From: Micromonospora olivasterospora
Lineage (GTDB): Bacteria; Actinomycetota; Actinomycetes; Mycobacteriales; Micromonosporaceae
Direction: 5' to 3'
NCBI RefSeq assembly: GCF_007830265.1
Contig: NZ_VLKE01000001.1
Location: forward strand, 6,324,001-6,388,000
DNA: 64,000 nt
In this document: positions 25,786 to 36,100 of the stretch, piece by piece
Numbering within the stretch: position 1 is the first letter of the stretch
Layout: each line of letters begins with the position of its first letter
The notes under the pieces: generated by a model
The model's input: only the letters and a program-made list of their open reading frames with translations
What the model was told of the DNA's origin: nothing
Database searches by the model: none
Made by a program: the position numbers and the translations under genes

Positions 25786-26956
25786 CGGTGGCGGCGATCC
25801 CAGTCAGGACCAGCATTGCGGTGAGGGCGGCGAGCAGGGGTGGTATGAGGACCATCAGCGGGGCTGCAAGGACGAGAATGAGGACCCCGATGATCCGTGG
25901 TCGGGATACGCGGGCGAAGACCACGTACTCGAAGTGGGCGCGGCCGGCGACGTACAGGGCGGGGCCGCCGAGGATGACCGCGGCCCAGGCTGGCAGGGTG
26001 TGGCCGAGTGGCTGGGGGATGACGAGTTCGTATCCGATGGCGGTGATGATGATGCCGAGAATCATGATCCAGTGGGTGAAGGCGGCCACTCGGCCGAGGT
26101 GGGAGGGGTCCTTCGACGCGGCGATGGCGTCGGCGAGGATCTGCCCAGCGCGGTAGAAGTAGATCCGCCACAGCAGGACAGTGGTGACGAACCCGATCAC
26201 GAACGCGGCTGTCGATGCGACGTCGTACAGGCCGCTGGTGTAGGCCAGGGCGATGCCAAGGACGGACTCGCCGAGAGCGATCAGGAGGAACTGTCGGTAA
26301 CGGTCGGCCAAATGTTCGCCGGCCGCCGCCCACACCGTGGCACGGGACCTCCCGAGCTTCGGCACGGGCCACCCGAATCGTGCCGATAAGAAGTCCCCGG
26401 CCGCTGCGGCAACCCACAGCAGCACCCGGGCCCCGTCGTGGGTGAGCGCGCCGGCGATCCACAGGATGCCCGTCAGCGCGAACCAGACGAGCTCTCGGGT
26501 GACTCTGTCCTGCAGCTCGTGCCCGGGCAGCATGGCCTTGACGACGACGAACCGGCCGACCTGGAGGACAACGTACGGCACAGCGAAGGCCAGGCCGCCG
26601 CCGCGGAAGGCGGTCGGCAGCGCAGCCGACATGATCAAGACACCGAACATGGTCACGATGACCATGACCTGCACGGGTAGCCGGCGTGGGTCCATTCTGG
26701 CCGTCGTCCACGCGGTCGTGGTCCACACCCAGGTCAGCGGCATGAGCAGCAGCAGCGTCTTGCCCGCAGCCGGGAGAGCAAGCCACGACTCGGCAACGCC
26801 AGGACGGGCCAACTGTTCGGTCACCCGCCGGGCGATCCGCTCGATGACGAAGACGAACGACAGGTCGAAGAACAATTCCAGGAACGTCGCCTGCTGCGGG
26901 CTCCCACGTTTGCGCAGCAGGCCGGACCACCCTGCCTCCATCATCGCCGACCTCAC
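25733..26956 (-). CDS. Low temperature requirement protein A (LtrA) family membrane protein
   Basis: 407 aa with about ten hydrophobic segments. The N-terminal signature ATFLELFFDLSFVFVIERIA is diagnostic for LtrA (quoted in part), followed by WVWTTTAWTTARMD and a second conserved block FLLIALGESVLGIALA. Function of the family is unsettled; the Listeria founder affects growth in the cold. Start ATG 26956 gives MRSAMMEAG; ATG 26944 is an alternative. Confidence 0.88.
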   Translation of the reverse strand: MRSAMMEAGWSGLLRKRGSPQQATFLELFFDLSFVFVIERIARRVTEQLARPGVAESWLALPAAGKTLLLLMPLTWVWTTTAWTTARMDPRRLPVQVMVIVTMFGVLIMSAALPTAFRGGGLAFAVPYVVLQVGRFVVVKAMLPGHELQDRVTRELVWFALTGILWIAGALTHDGARVLLWVAAAAGDFLSARFGWPVPKLGRSRATVWAAAGEHLADRYRQFLLIALGESVLGIALAYTSGLYDVASTAAFVIGFVTTVLLWRIYFYRAGQILADAIAASKDPSHLGRVAAFTHWIMILGIIITAIGYELVIPQPLGHTLPAWAAVILGGPALYVAGRAHFEYVVFARVSRPRIIGVLILVLAAPLMVLIPPLLAALTAMLVLTGIAATDAARARGKPLEAPSPPK

Positions 26957-27553
26957 TTGGCTGACCCGTCACGCCGTTACCCTGCCACGCCGCCCTGTCG
27001 GCGCGCGTGCACTCGCGCCGATCCCACCCATAGAACGAACGGCGAACTCGCCCAGCTCGAAGCCGACGGCTGCCGGCCGCTGCCGCATGGCCGACGGCGG
27101 CGCGGACAGCACCGCCGGATAGACACCCTCCGGCGCGGCGGCTGACCACCGTGCCGGAGGGCGTCTGCGCCGGTTCCCCGAGAGCTGCCCCGGAAGGTTT
27201 CTCGGGAGCTTCCGTAAATCGCCGGGCCGGTCGGCGCGCTGCGGCACGTCAGGCTGTTGACAACGCCCTGGCAACGCTGGTCGACAACTTCTTCGTCGCG
27301 ACGCTGGCCGCGCACCTCGAAGCTCACGCCCCGCACCGCGTGCCCCTCCCCCAGCGGTCGGGCCGAGAATGCAAGAGGGTGTGCCGCGTACAAGGCAGCC
27401 AGCGGCCGTTACCTGGGCGGACACGGCGGCCGGGACCGGCCGACATTGCGGCCAGGATCGAACAGCTCGGCGGGGCGGCTGGACCGCTTGGGCGCGATGC
27501 CTGGGTGTGACTGTGGGTTCTTCTTATTGGTCGCGGTCGGCTGCAATGGACGT
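26957..27553 (+). other. Intergenic stretch, no supported gene
   Basis: About 600 bases between the LtrA start and the pentapeptide-family fragment. Several open frames cross it but none shows recognisable motifs. It should contain the LtrA promoter, and it may be degenerate sequence at the edge of the accessory region that follows. Confidence 0.5.
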
Positions 27554-27988
27554 ATGTCGTTTCGTGGTCAGCCGGGTACTGGGAACCGTCAACGTGTGTC
27601 CGCTTCGAGGCGGCGTTTGAGAGCTGCAGGTCAATACACGGACGGGCTGCGGGTGCCACGTTCCTCGCGGCCCGCGGCGGCTCGGCTGGAGGTGGGGCCG
27701 ATCGACGTCAAGCCTGACCCGTGGCAGCGTTTGGTGGCCATCGGCAGCATCCTGTCGGTGCTGTTCGTGGCCATCGGCCTGTACATCACCAATGAGGCCA
27801 ACCGTGAGACCAGCGAGGCCAACCGCGAGCAGCATCGTCTCACCGCTCAGGGGCAGATCACTGATCGGTTCACCGAGGCGGTGGAGCAGCTCGGTCAGGG
27901 GCACGGTCCGGCCGCAGCCGGCGCACTGGGCGTCGTCGGGGTGCTGTTGTCGGAAGCTGCGGCAGGCCACGCAGCGGCGGCTGGGTAG
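27554..27988 (+). pseudogene. 5' fragment of a pentapeptide-repeat membrane protein
   Basis: 144 codons from ATG 27554. A basic N-tail is followed by a membrane helix (RLVAIGSILSVLFVAIGLYI) and ITDRFTEAVEQLGQG. In actinobacterial pentapeptide-repeat proteins this last segment is normally followed by LDVRLGGIYALERI and the repeats. Here the family match ends after EQLGQG at about 27900, where sequence continuous with the zinc-ribbon recombinase partner (minus strand) begins. The gene is cut at the border of recombinase cassette 1. Confidence 0.65.
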
Positions 27989-28063
27989 TACGCCCCAGGC
28001 GAAGCACTCGGCGCAGCCGATCGCCAGCGCGCCAGCGCCGCGTGGCCGTCGTGGGATGCTCAC
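27880..28063 (-). pseudogene. 5' remnant of zinc-ribbon recombinase partner (cassette 1)
   Basis: GTG 28063 overlaps the stop of the HTH gene (GTGA). About 55 codons encode a zinc-ribbon start, CAECFAWGVLPSRRC, VAC and CAGCGRTVPL, resembling the Cys-rich partner protein of cassette 2 (40072-41421). The sequence then runs into the antisense of the pentapeptide fragment, so most of this gene is missing. The identical gene order and 4-bp overlaps in both cassettes support the identification. Confidence 0.6.
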
Positions 28064-28386
28064 GCGGGCGGTAGTGACCGGCCGTCGCGTCGTTGCGGCA
28101 CCACCGCTGTCGTGGCGCCGCCGACAGCAACAACGGGTTTCCCTTGTCCCGCAACGGGTTTGGTGACCCTCTCCGGTTCGGCGACGAGGAGGTCGGCGAC
28201 GGTGCAGCCGATCGTGACGCAGATGACGTCCAGGTCATCGAGTTTGATACTGGCCGGCTGCCCGGACCACAGGCCCGACATCTTCCCGGCGGAGATGACC
28301 AGGCCGTGCTCGGCCAGCATCCGCTGCAGGTCGCTGGCCTTCCAGATCCCACGCTGAGCGGCGGCCAGCCGCAGGTTCCACTTCAC
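28060..28386 (-). CDS. XRE-type HTH regulator of recombinase cassette 1
   Basis: 108 aa from GTG 28386, overlapping the integrase stop (TGA 28385-28383). Residues 1-70 form a Cro/C1-type HTH: WKASDLQRMLAEHGL, then KMSGLWSGQPASIKL and LDVICVTIGCTVADLL. The C-terminal tail is Val/Pro-rich and basic. It is the middle gene of the integrase, HTH, zinc-ribbon triplet and probably regulates it. In cassette 2 the equivalent is at 41421-41756, with low residue identity by eye. Confidence 0.78.
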   Translation of the reverse strand: MKWNLRLAAAQRGIWKASDLQRMLAEHGLVISAGKMSGLWSGQPASIKLDDLDVICVTIGCTVADLLVAEPERVTKPVAGQGKPVVAVGGATTAVVPQRRDGRSLPPA

Positions 28387-29489
28387 GCCAGCAGCCCCTT
28401 CAATCGTTGCGCGGCACGCTCGTGCCCCGCGGCCCAGGCATCCTCGACATGGGTGCGATGAACATGGACATACCTCATAGTTGTGGCGATCCAGGAATGG
28501 CCGAGGATCTCCTGGATCGAGATCAGATCAAGGCCGTCCTGATAGAGCCGCGAGGCCGCATAGTGGCGCAGCACGTGCGGAGTGAGCGTGTCCGCCCAGC
28601 CCGGCAAGTGCTTGGCGGCGGCCTCGGCCAGCCCCGCGCGCAGCGCGTCGTCACCGACCCGACGGCTGGTGCCGTCGGCGTGCTTACGCTCGGAGGGGAA
28701 CAGTGGCGCGCCGGGCCGGACGTGGTCGTCGTCGAAGTGGCCCCACACGTCGGCGACGAACCAGGCGAGGGTCCGCCGCGCGTTGTTGATCAGCGGCACG
28801 ATCCGCTCCCGCGGCCCGGAACCCCGCGCGCCCTTGCCGTGACGCACGTGCAACTTGCCGAACCGGCCCAGGTCCCACTTGACGTCGTGCAGGTCCAGCC
28901 GACACGCCTCGTCGACCCGTAAGCCCACCTCGGCCATCAGCCGGGCCGCGGCGTAGTTGCGGGCGGTGGGCGCGAACTTCCGGCAGGTCGCCAGCTCTTC
29001 CCGCCACCCCGCGAACAGCACCTCGACTTCCGCGTCGGTCGGTGGGATACGCAGCATCGCCTCGGTGCCACCGCGCGGCCGGTTGAGCTCGTCGATCGGG
29101 CACTCGACCACCCGACCGGTCAGGTTGTGGATCTCGACCTTGTGACGCAGTTCCAGGAACAGGAAGTACGTCTTGAGCGCCTGCGCCCGCGCCAGCCGGG
29201 TGCCCTTGGCCGTCTCGCGCAGCACCCGACCGAAGTAGGCGTCCGCGTCGGCCGGCTCCATCTCCCACAGCGGCCGGCCGAACCAGGTCCGTACCTGCTC
29301 CAGGTGCCCGACGTCGCCGCGGATCGTCGCGTCCGCCAACCCGGCCGACGCGCGGGCCAGCACGAACCCGGCCAGCACGTCGGTCTCGAATTCGGCGATG
29401 TCCTCCGGCCCCGGCTCGGCCCGGACCACCCGCAGATCCCGCACGACCGCCAGTCCCAACCCGAGCCTCCTCGCCTTCACCGGCGACAT
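28383..29489 (-). CDS. Tyrosine recombinase/integrase (cassette 1)
   Basis: 368 aa from ATG 29489 (a TTG at 29492 is adjacent). The N-terminal half contains a SAM-like core-binding domain (YFGRVLRETAKGTRLARAQA, partial). The catalytic domain has all conserved residues: Arg in GLRVDEACRL, Lys in RHGKGARGSG, HxxR in TPHVLRHYAASRL, His in LGHSWIATTM, and the nucleophile Tyr in MRYVHVH. It should cut and rejoin DNA via a 3'-phosphotyrosine. It overlaps the HTH gene downstream. Unlike its zinc-ribbon partner it appears intact. Confidence 0.92.
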   Translation of the reverse strand: MSPVKARRLGLGLAVVRDLRVVRAEPGPEDIAEFETDVLAGFVLARASAGLADATIRGDVGHLEQVRTWFGRPLWEMEPADADAYFGRVLRETAKGTRLARAQALKTYFLFLELRHKVEIHNLTGRVVECPIDELNRPRGGTEAMLRIPPTDAEVEVLFAGWREELATCRKFAPTARNYAAARLMAEVGLRVDEACRLDLHDVKWDLGRFGKLHVRHGKGARGSGPRERIVPLINNARRTLAWFVADVWGHFDDDHVRPGAPLFPSERKHADGTSRRVGDDALRAGLAEAAAKHLPGWADTLTPHVLRHYAASRLYQDGLDLISIQEILGHSWIATTMRYVHVHRTHVEDAWAAGHERAAQRLKGLLA

Positions 29490-30133
29490 CAATCAGTCAC
29501 CGACGACGACAACGACTCAGAATTTCTGAAGTGACGTCAACCCCATTCAGTCGCGCGGAAGACCCGCAGACTCCCGCCCTGGCCAGGGGAAACAGGATCA
29601 GACCTCAGACCACCACGTGGGGAACTGGCGGGTTGTTTCTTATGTACGGCGTGGCACCGACCACCAGGTGAGGTGGGCGGCGCGGGTGAGCGCGCCGGTT
29701 TTGCGGAGGGCGGGCATGACGGGCCCCAACGCCTCGGAGTACCGCTGCGGGTTGGTCGATCAGGTGGTGGGTCTGGTCTGGCATGGGCCTGTTCAACGGC
29801 TCGGGTCGGGGGTCAGGCCCCCGTCCGGGGCCCGGCGTGGGGTGTGGGTGTGGGGTGGCGCACGTGTGGGTGGGGATGGCTGGTGTCGCCGGTGTCGACT
29901 ACCGTCACTTTGCGGTGAGGGGTGCGTGGCTCTCGGCGATCAACGCTGTCGGTGGGGGTGGTGGGCGTCGGTCGCATCGCGGGGCGAGGTGTGGGGGTTT
30001 TGGCCGCCGGGTGGGCGACGGGGTGGCGAGGTTGTCGCCGGCGAGGTGGTCGGGGCTGGGGTGGGCGGTCCGCGGGGCTGGCTAATCCGTACTGGGTGTC
30101 CTTGGTTCGGGAGCGGGGAAGGAGCGTTGCGCG
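29490..30133 (+). other. Gap between integrase 1 and the giant gene
   Basis: Contains small palindromes close to the integrase start (CAGAATTTCTG at 29517-29527 and TGACGTCA at 29532-29539) that could be regulatory or recombinase sites. The rest is a G/T-rich stretch (29790-30110) with no supported gene. It must include the promoter of the giant gene; the SD AAGGAG (30119-30124) lies at its end. Confidence 0.5.
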
Positions 30134-33100
30134 TTGGTCGCCGCCGCTTTTTCGACTGTTGAGCTCAGTGAGAGTTCGTTGCGGGTTTTGGAAGGGTTCA
30201 CCGGGGTGCGGGTGTCCCGGGCGAGGTTGCCGTTGTTGTGGGATGACATCGGCACGCTGGAGTTGCTGGCGGGTCGGGTGCGTGCGGTGCTGGGTCCGTT
30301 GCTGGAGCAGACGGTCAGGGCGGTCCGGCAGGCGGGGGAGGGTGAGGCCTTCGACCGGTTCGTGGCGCAGACGGTTCCGTTCGTGGGGAAGATGGCCGAG
30401 ACGGCCGATCTGATGCTCGCCGTGGTGGAGGCGGAGAAGAAGTTCTTCCTGGAGGCGGAGACCGGCAAGCGTACGACGGTGGCGATGTTCTCCTTCATGC
30501 AGGCCGAGTTCGCCGCCGCGGCCGCGATGTGGTGGTGGAATCCGGTGGGGGCGGCGGCGCACGTCGCTCAGGCGCGGACGATCATTCAGGTGGTCCTGCG
30601 TTCGGCGTTGGTGCGGTCGGCGGCGAGTAGCACGGCGATGCAGATGTTGTTCATGCCGGGTTCTGCGCTGTTGGCGCAGGTGTCGATGATGACCGATGGT
30701 TTGCAGTCGGGGGTGAACTGGTCGGCGGTCGGTAAGCAGGCGGCGTTCGCGGGGGCGGTGGCGTTCCTGAGCACGGCGGGCGGGCCGGCGTTGGGCAAGG
30801 CCGCTGGCGCTGTCGCCGCCGCGGTCAGCAAGCTGGGCCTGTCGGACACCACCAGAATGCTGTTGACCGATCTGTTGACGCGGCCGGTGTTGGAGACCGG
30901 CACGGAGGGGCTGTTCGGTATCGGTGCCAGCCTGATGGTCGACGGGTACTACGACACCGGCAATCTCGGTGCCGATCTTCTGTCCGGGGCGCTGTCGGGG
31001 ACGGGCGGGGCGGCCGCGAGCGGCCTCGGGATCGTCGTGAGTCGCGCCATGAATGGGCCCCGGGTGCGGGTGCCGCATATCGCGTTCACGCCCGACGGTA
31101 GGCCGGTCCTGCCGGTGGCGTCGACACCGGTTGGTGTGGACCCGTCCACGGGCTACCAGAGCGGGGTCGACGATCCGAAGGCTGTGGCTGCCGGCACGCA
31201 GGCCCCGCCGCCCACCCCGCCGCCGCTGCCGGCATCGAACATGCTCACGCCGAGTCTGGACCTGCCCGTGCCGCGCCTGGACCTGTCGGTGCCGTCGTGG
31301 TCGGTGCCGAGCCTGTCGGTGCCGGTTGCGCCGGTGCCGGCGTGGGTTGTGGCAGCGGGTGGGCCGGTGGTGGAGCGGTGGTATCGGTTCCAGCAGGATC
31401 TGGTGGATCGTTACGGTGGGTTGCTGGCCGGGGTGGCTCGGGCGGGCGAGAGCATGGCCGCGCTCGCCGTGCCGGTCGAGGGGGTTTTCGCCGGGTGGGT
31501 CGAGGCCCGGCGGGGTGATCGGGTTGTTGCGGGTTTCCTGTCCGATGTCGGTCTGCCCGCTGCCGCGCTGACCGAGGGGTTTTTGACGGGTGTTCGGCAG
31601 CGGGCGGTGGCCCGGATGGTCGAGGCGTTGGCGTCCGCGGGTGAGCAGATCCCGGCCGAGGTGCGGTCGGAGCAGGTGGTCGCCGGGCTGCCGGCGGAGT
31701 TCGACCGGCAGGCGCTGCGCGCGCTCGCGCACCTGGCCGTTCAACACCACATCGACCAGCACCTCACCGCCGGCACGCCGACAGGCCCCGGCACGCCGAC
31801 CGGCGCTGGCACGTCGTCGGCCGCGGGCGTGCCGGCAGGCGCCGGGGCGGGGGTGCCGTCCGCCGCCGCGGTCGAGGTGGTCGAGAGGGAAACGCGGAAC
31901 TGGGTGGACCGAAGCCTCGATGCGATCCTCGGTGCCCCCGCAGTGCTGCCCGCCGTGCTGCCCGCTGTGCTGCCCGCTGTGGTGGCCGGTCCCGACGCCG
32001 CGCAGGTCAGTGCCGTGGCGAACGTGGTCCGGCAGGTGGTCACCGACCTGCCCGCCCGTTTCTCGGCTGCGACCATTGCCGATATCACCGCACCGCACGC
32101 CATCCCGTTCCCGGCGGACGCCCCGGCAAGCTGGCGTACCGGCGCGCCGGCAGTGTCGGTGACTGTCGAGCAGCACACCGCAGCCGCGGCCAGCCTGGCA
32201 GAAAAGCAGTTCACCGCCCTGGCCCACCGCTACGGTGTCGACCCGGCCGGTCACGACACCCTCGCCGAACTGTTCCGAGGGGACTGGGTGGATGGATACC
32301 ATCAGGTGCTCACGCAGGCCGGCGGCAGCACGCCCGGCATGCCGGACACGGCCAGCGCCCGCAGTACGGAGCCGGGCGGCGCTGCCTTCCGCGTTGACGC
32401 CACGCCGATCTACGCCAGCGACACGACCCCGGTCAGTGACGTGTCCGTGGCAAGCGATGCGGTGTTCAGCCCCGATCTCGGCTCCAGAGACACGGATTCG
32501 ACCGGTTTCAGGGACACGGGTTCGATCGGTGACGTGTCGGTGCTGGACGAACCGGTCGGTGCCGACTCTGCCGGTCTCGGCGAGCCGGCCGTCGCGGCTA
32601 CCGGGCCGGCCGGGCAACGAATCCACGACCTCGCCAGCGGCGGCCACGGCCGTGCCAGCGACGCTCAGCTGCGCCGCCTCGCCGCGGACATCGGTATCCA
32701 GACGGCGTCGCCGGACGGGATCCTGCCCCGACTGTTCGAGGTGTCCAGGGACATCGTCATGGCGGACACGTTCAGCGGGGTGTACTTCGCAGACCCGGCG
32801 GCGGCGGATCCGGACGCGGCGGCGGCGGACCGCACGGCGGCGCGGGCGCTGCCGCGGGTGCGGGGATGGTTCACCATCGCCGGGCACCGGAACCTGGCCG
32901 AGCGGCTGGCCGACGATCCGGTACGTCAGGCCTTGTTCCTCCGGATGCTCACCGCCTCGCCCGCCTGGCAACACGCCGTCGCGCAGGCGCGGCAGCGCGG
33001 CGGCGACGCACCCGACATCATGCTGGTCTGGTGCGACGCGGCATGGCAGGCACCGGGACAGGCCACCTCCTTCGGTGAATGGCTGCGCACCCGGCTGCGC

Positions 33101-36100
33101 GCCCGGCGGCTGATGTCGTCCACGCACGAGGTGGACCAGATACCCGGCGAGCTGCGGCCACACGTGGACGAGCCGGTACGGTCGGTGTTGTTCTCGGACG
33201 CTTCGGTGGAGTTGTTCGGACCGGACCTGGTGGAGGCGGTACGAACCGCGGACATCGTGCAGAACGGTCAGGAACCCGGCGTGCGCTGGCCGGACCAGGA
33301 GGACTTCGCCGCCGCTGGCGGCCGGCACCGGTGGGCCGGCAACACCTCACACGGGCAGTCGCCCGATCCAGCGCAAGACGGCGACCCGTCCGGTCCTGGC
33401 CCGGCGTCCGCGGCCCAGTGGATGCGGGGCCCGTCGCGGGATCCAGAGGCGGAATTGCCGGTGCCGGGCCCTGCCCTCGGACCGGACCGCCCGCAGGGTG
33501 AAGACCTGTCCTGGCTGGACTACGGGACTACGGTGCCGATGCCCGGGCTGGCACCTGCCCCGCCGGCGGACACGGGGCTGCCCGGGCCGCTGGACGACTG
33601 GGATACGCTGCCGATGTCCGGGCTGGCACCTGCCCCGCCGGCAGGCACGGGGCTGCCCGGGCTGCCCTGGCTGCCCGGGCTGCCCTGGCTGCCCTGGCCG
33701 CTGGACGACCCAGACGCCCCCACCGCGTCGGCCTGGCCGGCAGGGCCGGCCGCGTCGGCCTGGACGGTGGGGTGGACGGAACCGGGGTGGCCGGTTTCCG
33801 ACATTGATGTGACCGCCCACGGTGCTGGGATGTCCACCGACCCCGGCCAGCCGCGCGATCAGGCCGGCGACGGCGGGGATCTCGGCGACTGGGCCACCTG
33901 GCAGGGGCCGGTCATGGACTGGCAACCCTCCCTCGCGCCCTCCCCGGCGGTGACCCGCACCGACGCCGGCATTGTCCACGCCGGCGACACCCCCCATCAC
34001 CCGGCCGACGAGCCACCCACCACCACCGCCTCGCTGCACCCCGACCAACCCCAACCCCAGCCCACCGCGGGCAGCCGGTGGGTGCGCAACCGGAATGATG
34101 CCCGGACGCTGTTCGACCAGCACGCCGACCACACCGCCACCACAACACCGCATCGGGAACAGCTGCGGCAGTTGTGGAACGCCCTGATCAACCATATGGA
34201 CGACGACGGGATCATCACCGCCAGCGAGTCAGCCCTCGCCGCGGCGACATCCACATCGCAGCCGACGGTGCATAAACGGATCGTGGTATTGCGCGACAGT
34301 GGTCTGCTGCAGCTGGTCCAGGAAGCACACAGTCGCGTGGCGGCGCGGTACGCGGTGAGCGATCCGGGTCAGCCCCGGCAAGCACCGTTGCCGGCCCTTC
34401 CCGCGGGCAGCCGGTGGGTACGCAACCGGAATGATGCCCGGACGCTGTTCAACCAGCACGCCGACCACATCGCCACCACAACACAGCAGCGGGAACAGCT
34501 GCCGCAGTTGTGGAACGCCCTGATCAACCATATGGACGACGACGGGACCATCACCGCCAGCGAGCCAGCCCTCGCCGCGGCGACATCCACATCGCGGCAG
34601 ACGGTGCATGACCGGATCGGGGCATTACGCGACAGTGGTCTGCTGCAGCTGGTCCAGGAAGCACACAGTCGCGTGGCGGCGCGGTACAGGGTGAGCGATC
34701 CGGGTCAGCCCCGGCAAGCACCGTTGCCGGCCCTTCCCGCGGGCAGCCAGTGGGTACGCAACCGGAATGATGCCCGGACGCTGTTCAACCAGCACGCCGA
34801 CCACATCGCCACCACAACACAGCAGCGGGAACAGCTGCCGAAGTTGTGGAACGCCCTGATCAACCATATGGACGACGACGGAACCATCACCGCCAGCGAG
34901 CCAGCCCTCGCCGCAGCGACATCCACATCGCAGCCGACGGTGCATCGCCGGATCGTGGCATTACGCGACCGTGGTCTGCTGCAGCTGGTCCAGGAAACAC
35001 ACCGTGGCGTGGCGGCGCGGTACAGGGTGACCGATCCAGGTCAGCCCCGGCAAGCACCGGTGCCGGGCCCCGCCCCCGAACCGGACCGCCCGCAGGGTAG
35101 TGAGGACCTGTCCCGGCTGAACCACGGGGATACGTCACCGATGCCCGGGCCGGTACCTGCCCCGCCAGCGGGCACGGGCCTGCCCGGGCTCTCAGGGCCG
35201 CCCGGGCCGCTGGACGCCCCGGACGCCCTCACGGCGGCGGCCTGGCCGGCGGGGCCGGCCGCGTCGGCCCGGCCGATGGAGGAGGGACCGGCGGGGCCGG
35301 CGGGGCCGGTTTCCGGCATTGATGTGACCGCCCACGGTGCTGGAATGTCCACCGACTTCGGCCAGCCGCGCATCGACGATCAGGCCGGCGACGGCGGGAA
35401 CCTCGGCGACTGGGCCACCTGGCAGGAGGACCCAGCCCTCGATCTGTTTGATCCGCTTCATCCGGCGGCGTGGGTCGGCCCGCCCACGGCCGTGGGCACG
35501 GGACTCTACCCCGGGCCGCAACCGATGGATCCGACCTGGGCGCAGGCCCCGCCCGGCCCGACATCGTGGTCGCAGCCCAGCGGCGACCAACCCAGCCAGT
35601 TCCCAGGGACACAGTCGTTCCCGCCCGGACCGGGCATGCAGGAACCGGCACCTCAGTCGCCGATGTCCGGGCCGGCACCTGCCCCGCCGGCGGGCACGGG
35701 CTGCCCGGGCTGCCCTGGCCGCTGGACGACCCGGACGCCCCCACCGCGTCGGCCTGGCCGGCGGGGCCGGCCGCGTCGGCCTGGACGGTGGGGTGGACGG
35801 AACCGGGGTGGCCGGTTTCCGACATTGATGTGACCGCCCACGGTGCTGGGATGTCCACCGACCCCGGCCAGCCGAGCATCGATGATCAGGCCGGCGAGGG
35901 CAGCGGGAACCTCGGCGACTGGGCCACCTGGCAGGGGCCGGACATGGACTGGCAACCATCCCTCGCGCCCTCCCCGGCGGTGACCCGCACCGACGCCGGC
36001 ACTGTCCACGCCTACGACACCCCCCATCACCCGGCCGACGAGCCACCCACCACCCCCGCCCCGCTGCACCCCGACCAACCCCAACCCACTGCGGGCAGCC

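Noticed and set aside
29813..33328. 1,171-codon open frame on the minus strand opposite the 5' half of the giant gene
   Set aside because: It is Arg/His/Pro-rich with no motif, and arises from the high GC of the third codon positions of the plus-strand gene, which has an SD, domain structure and repeat continuity.
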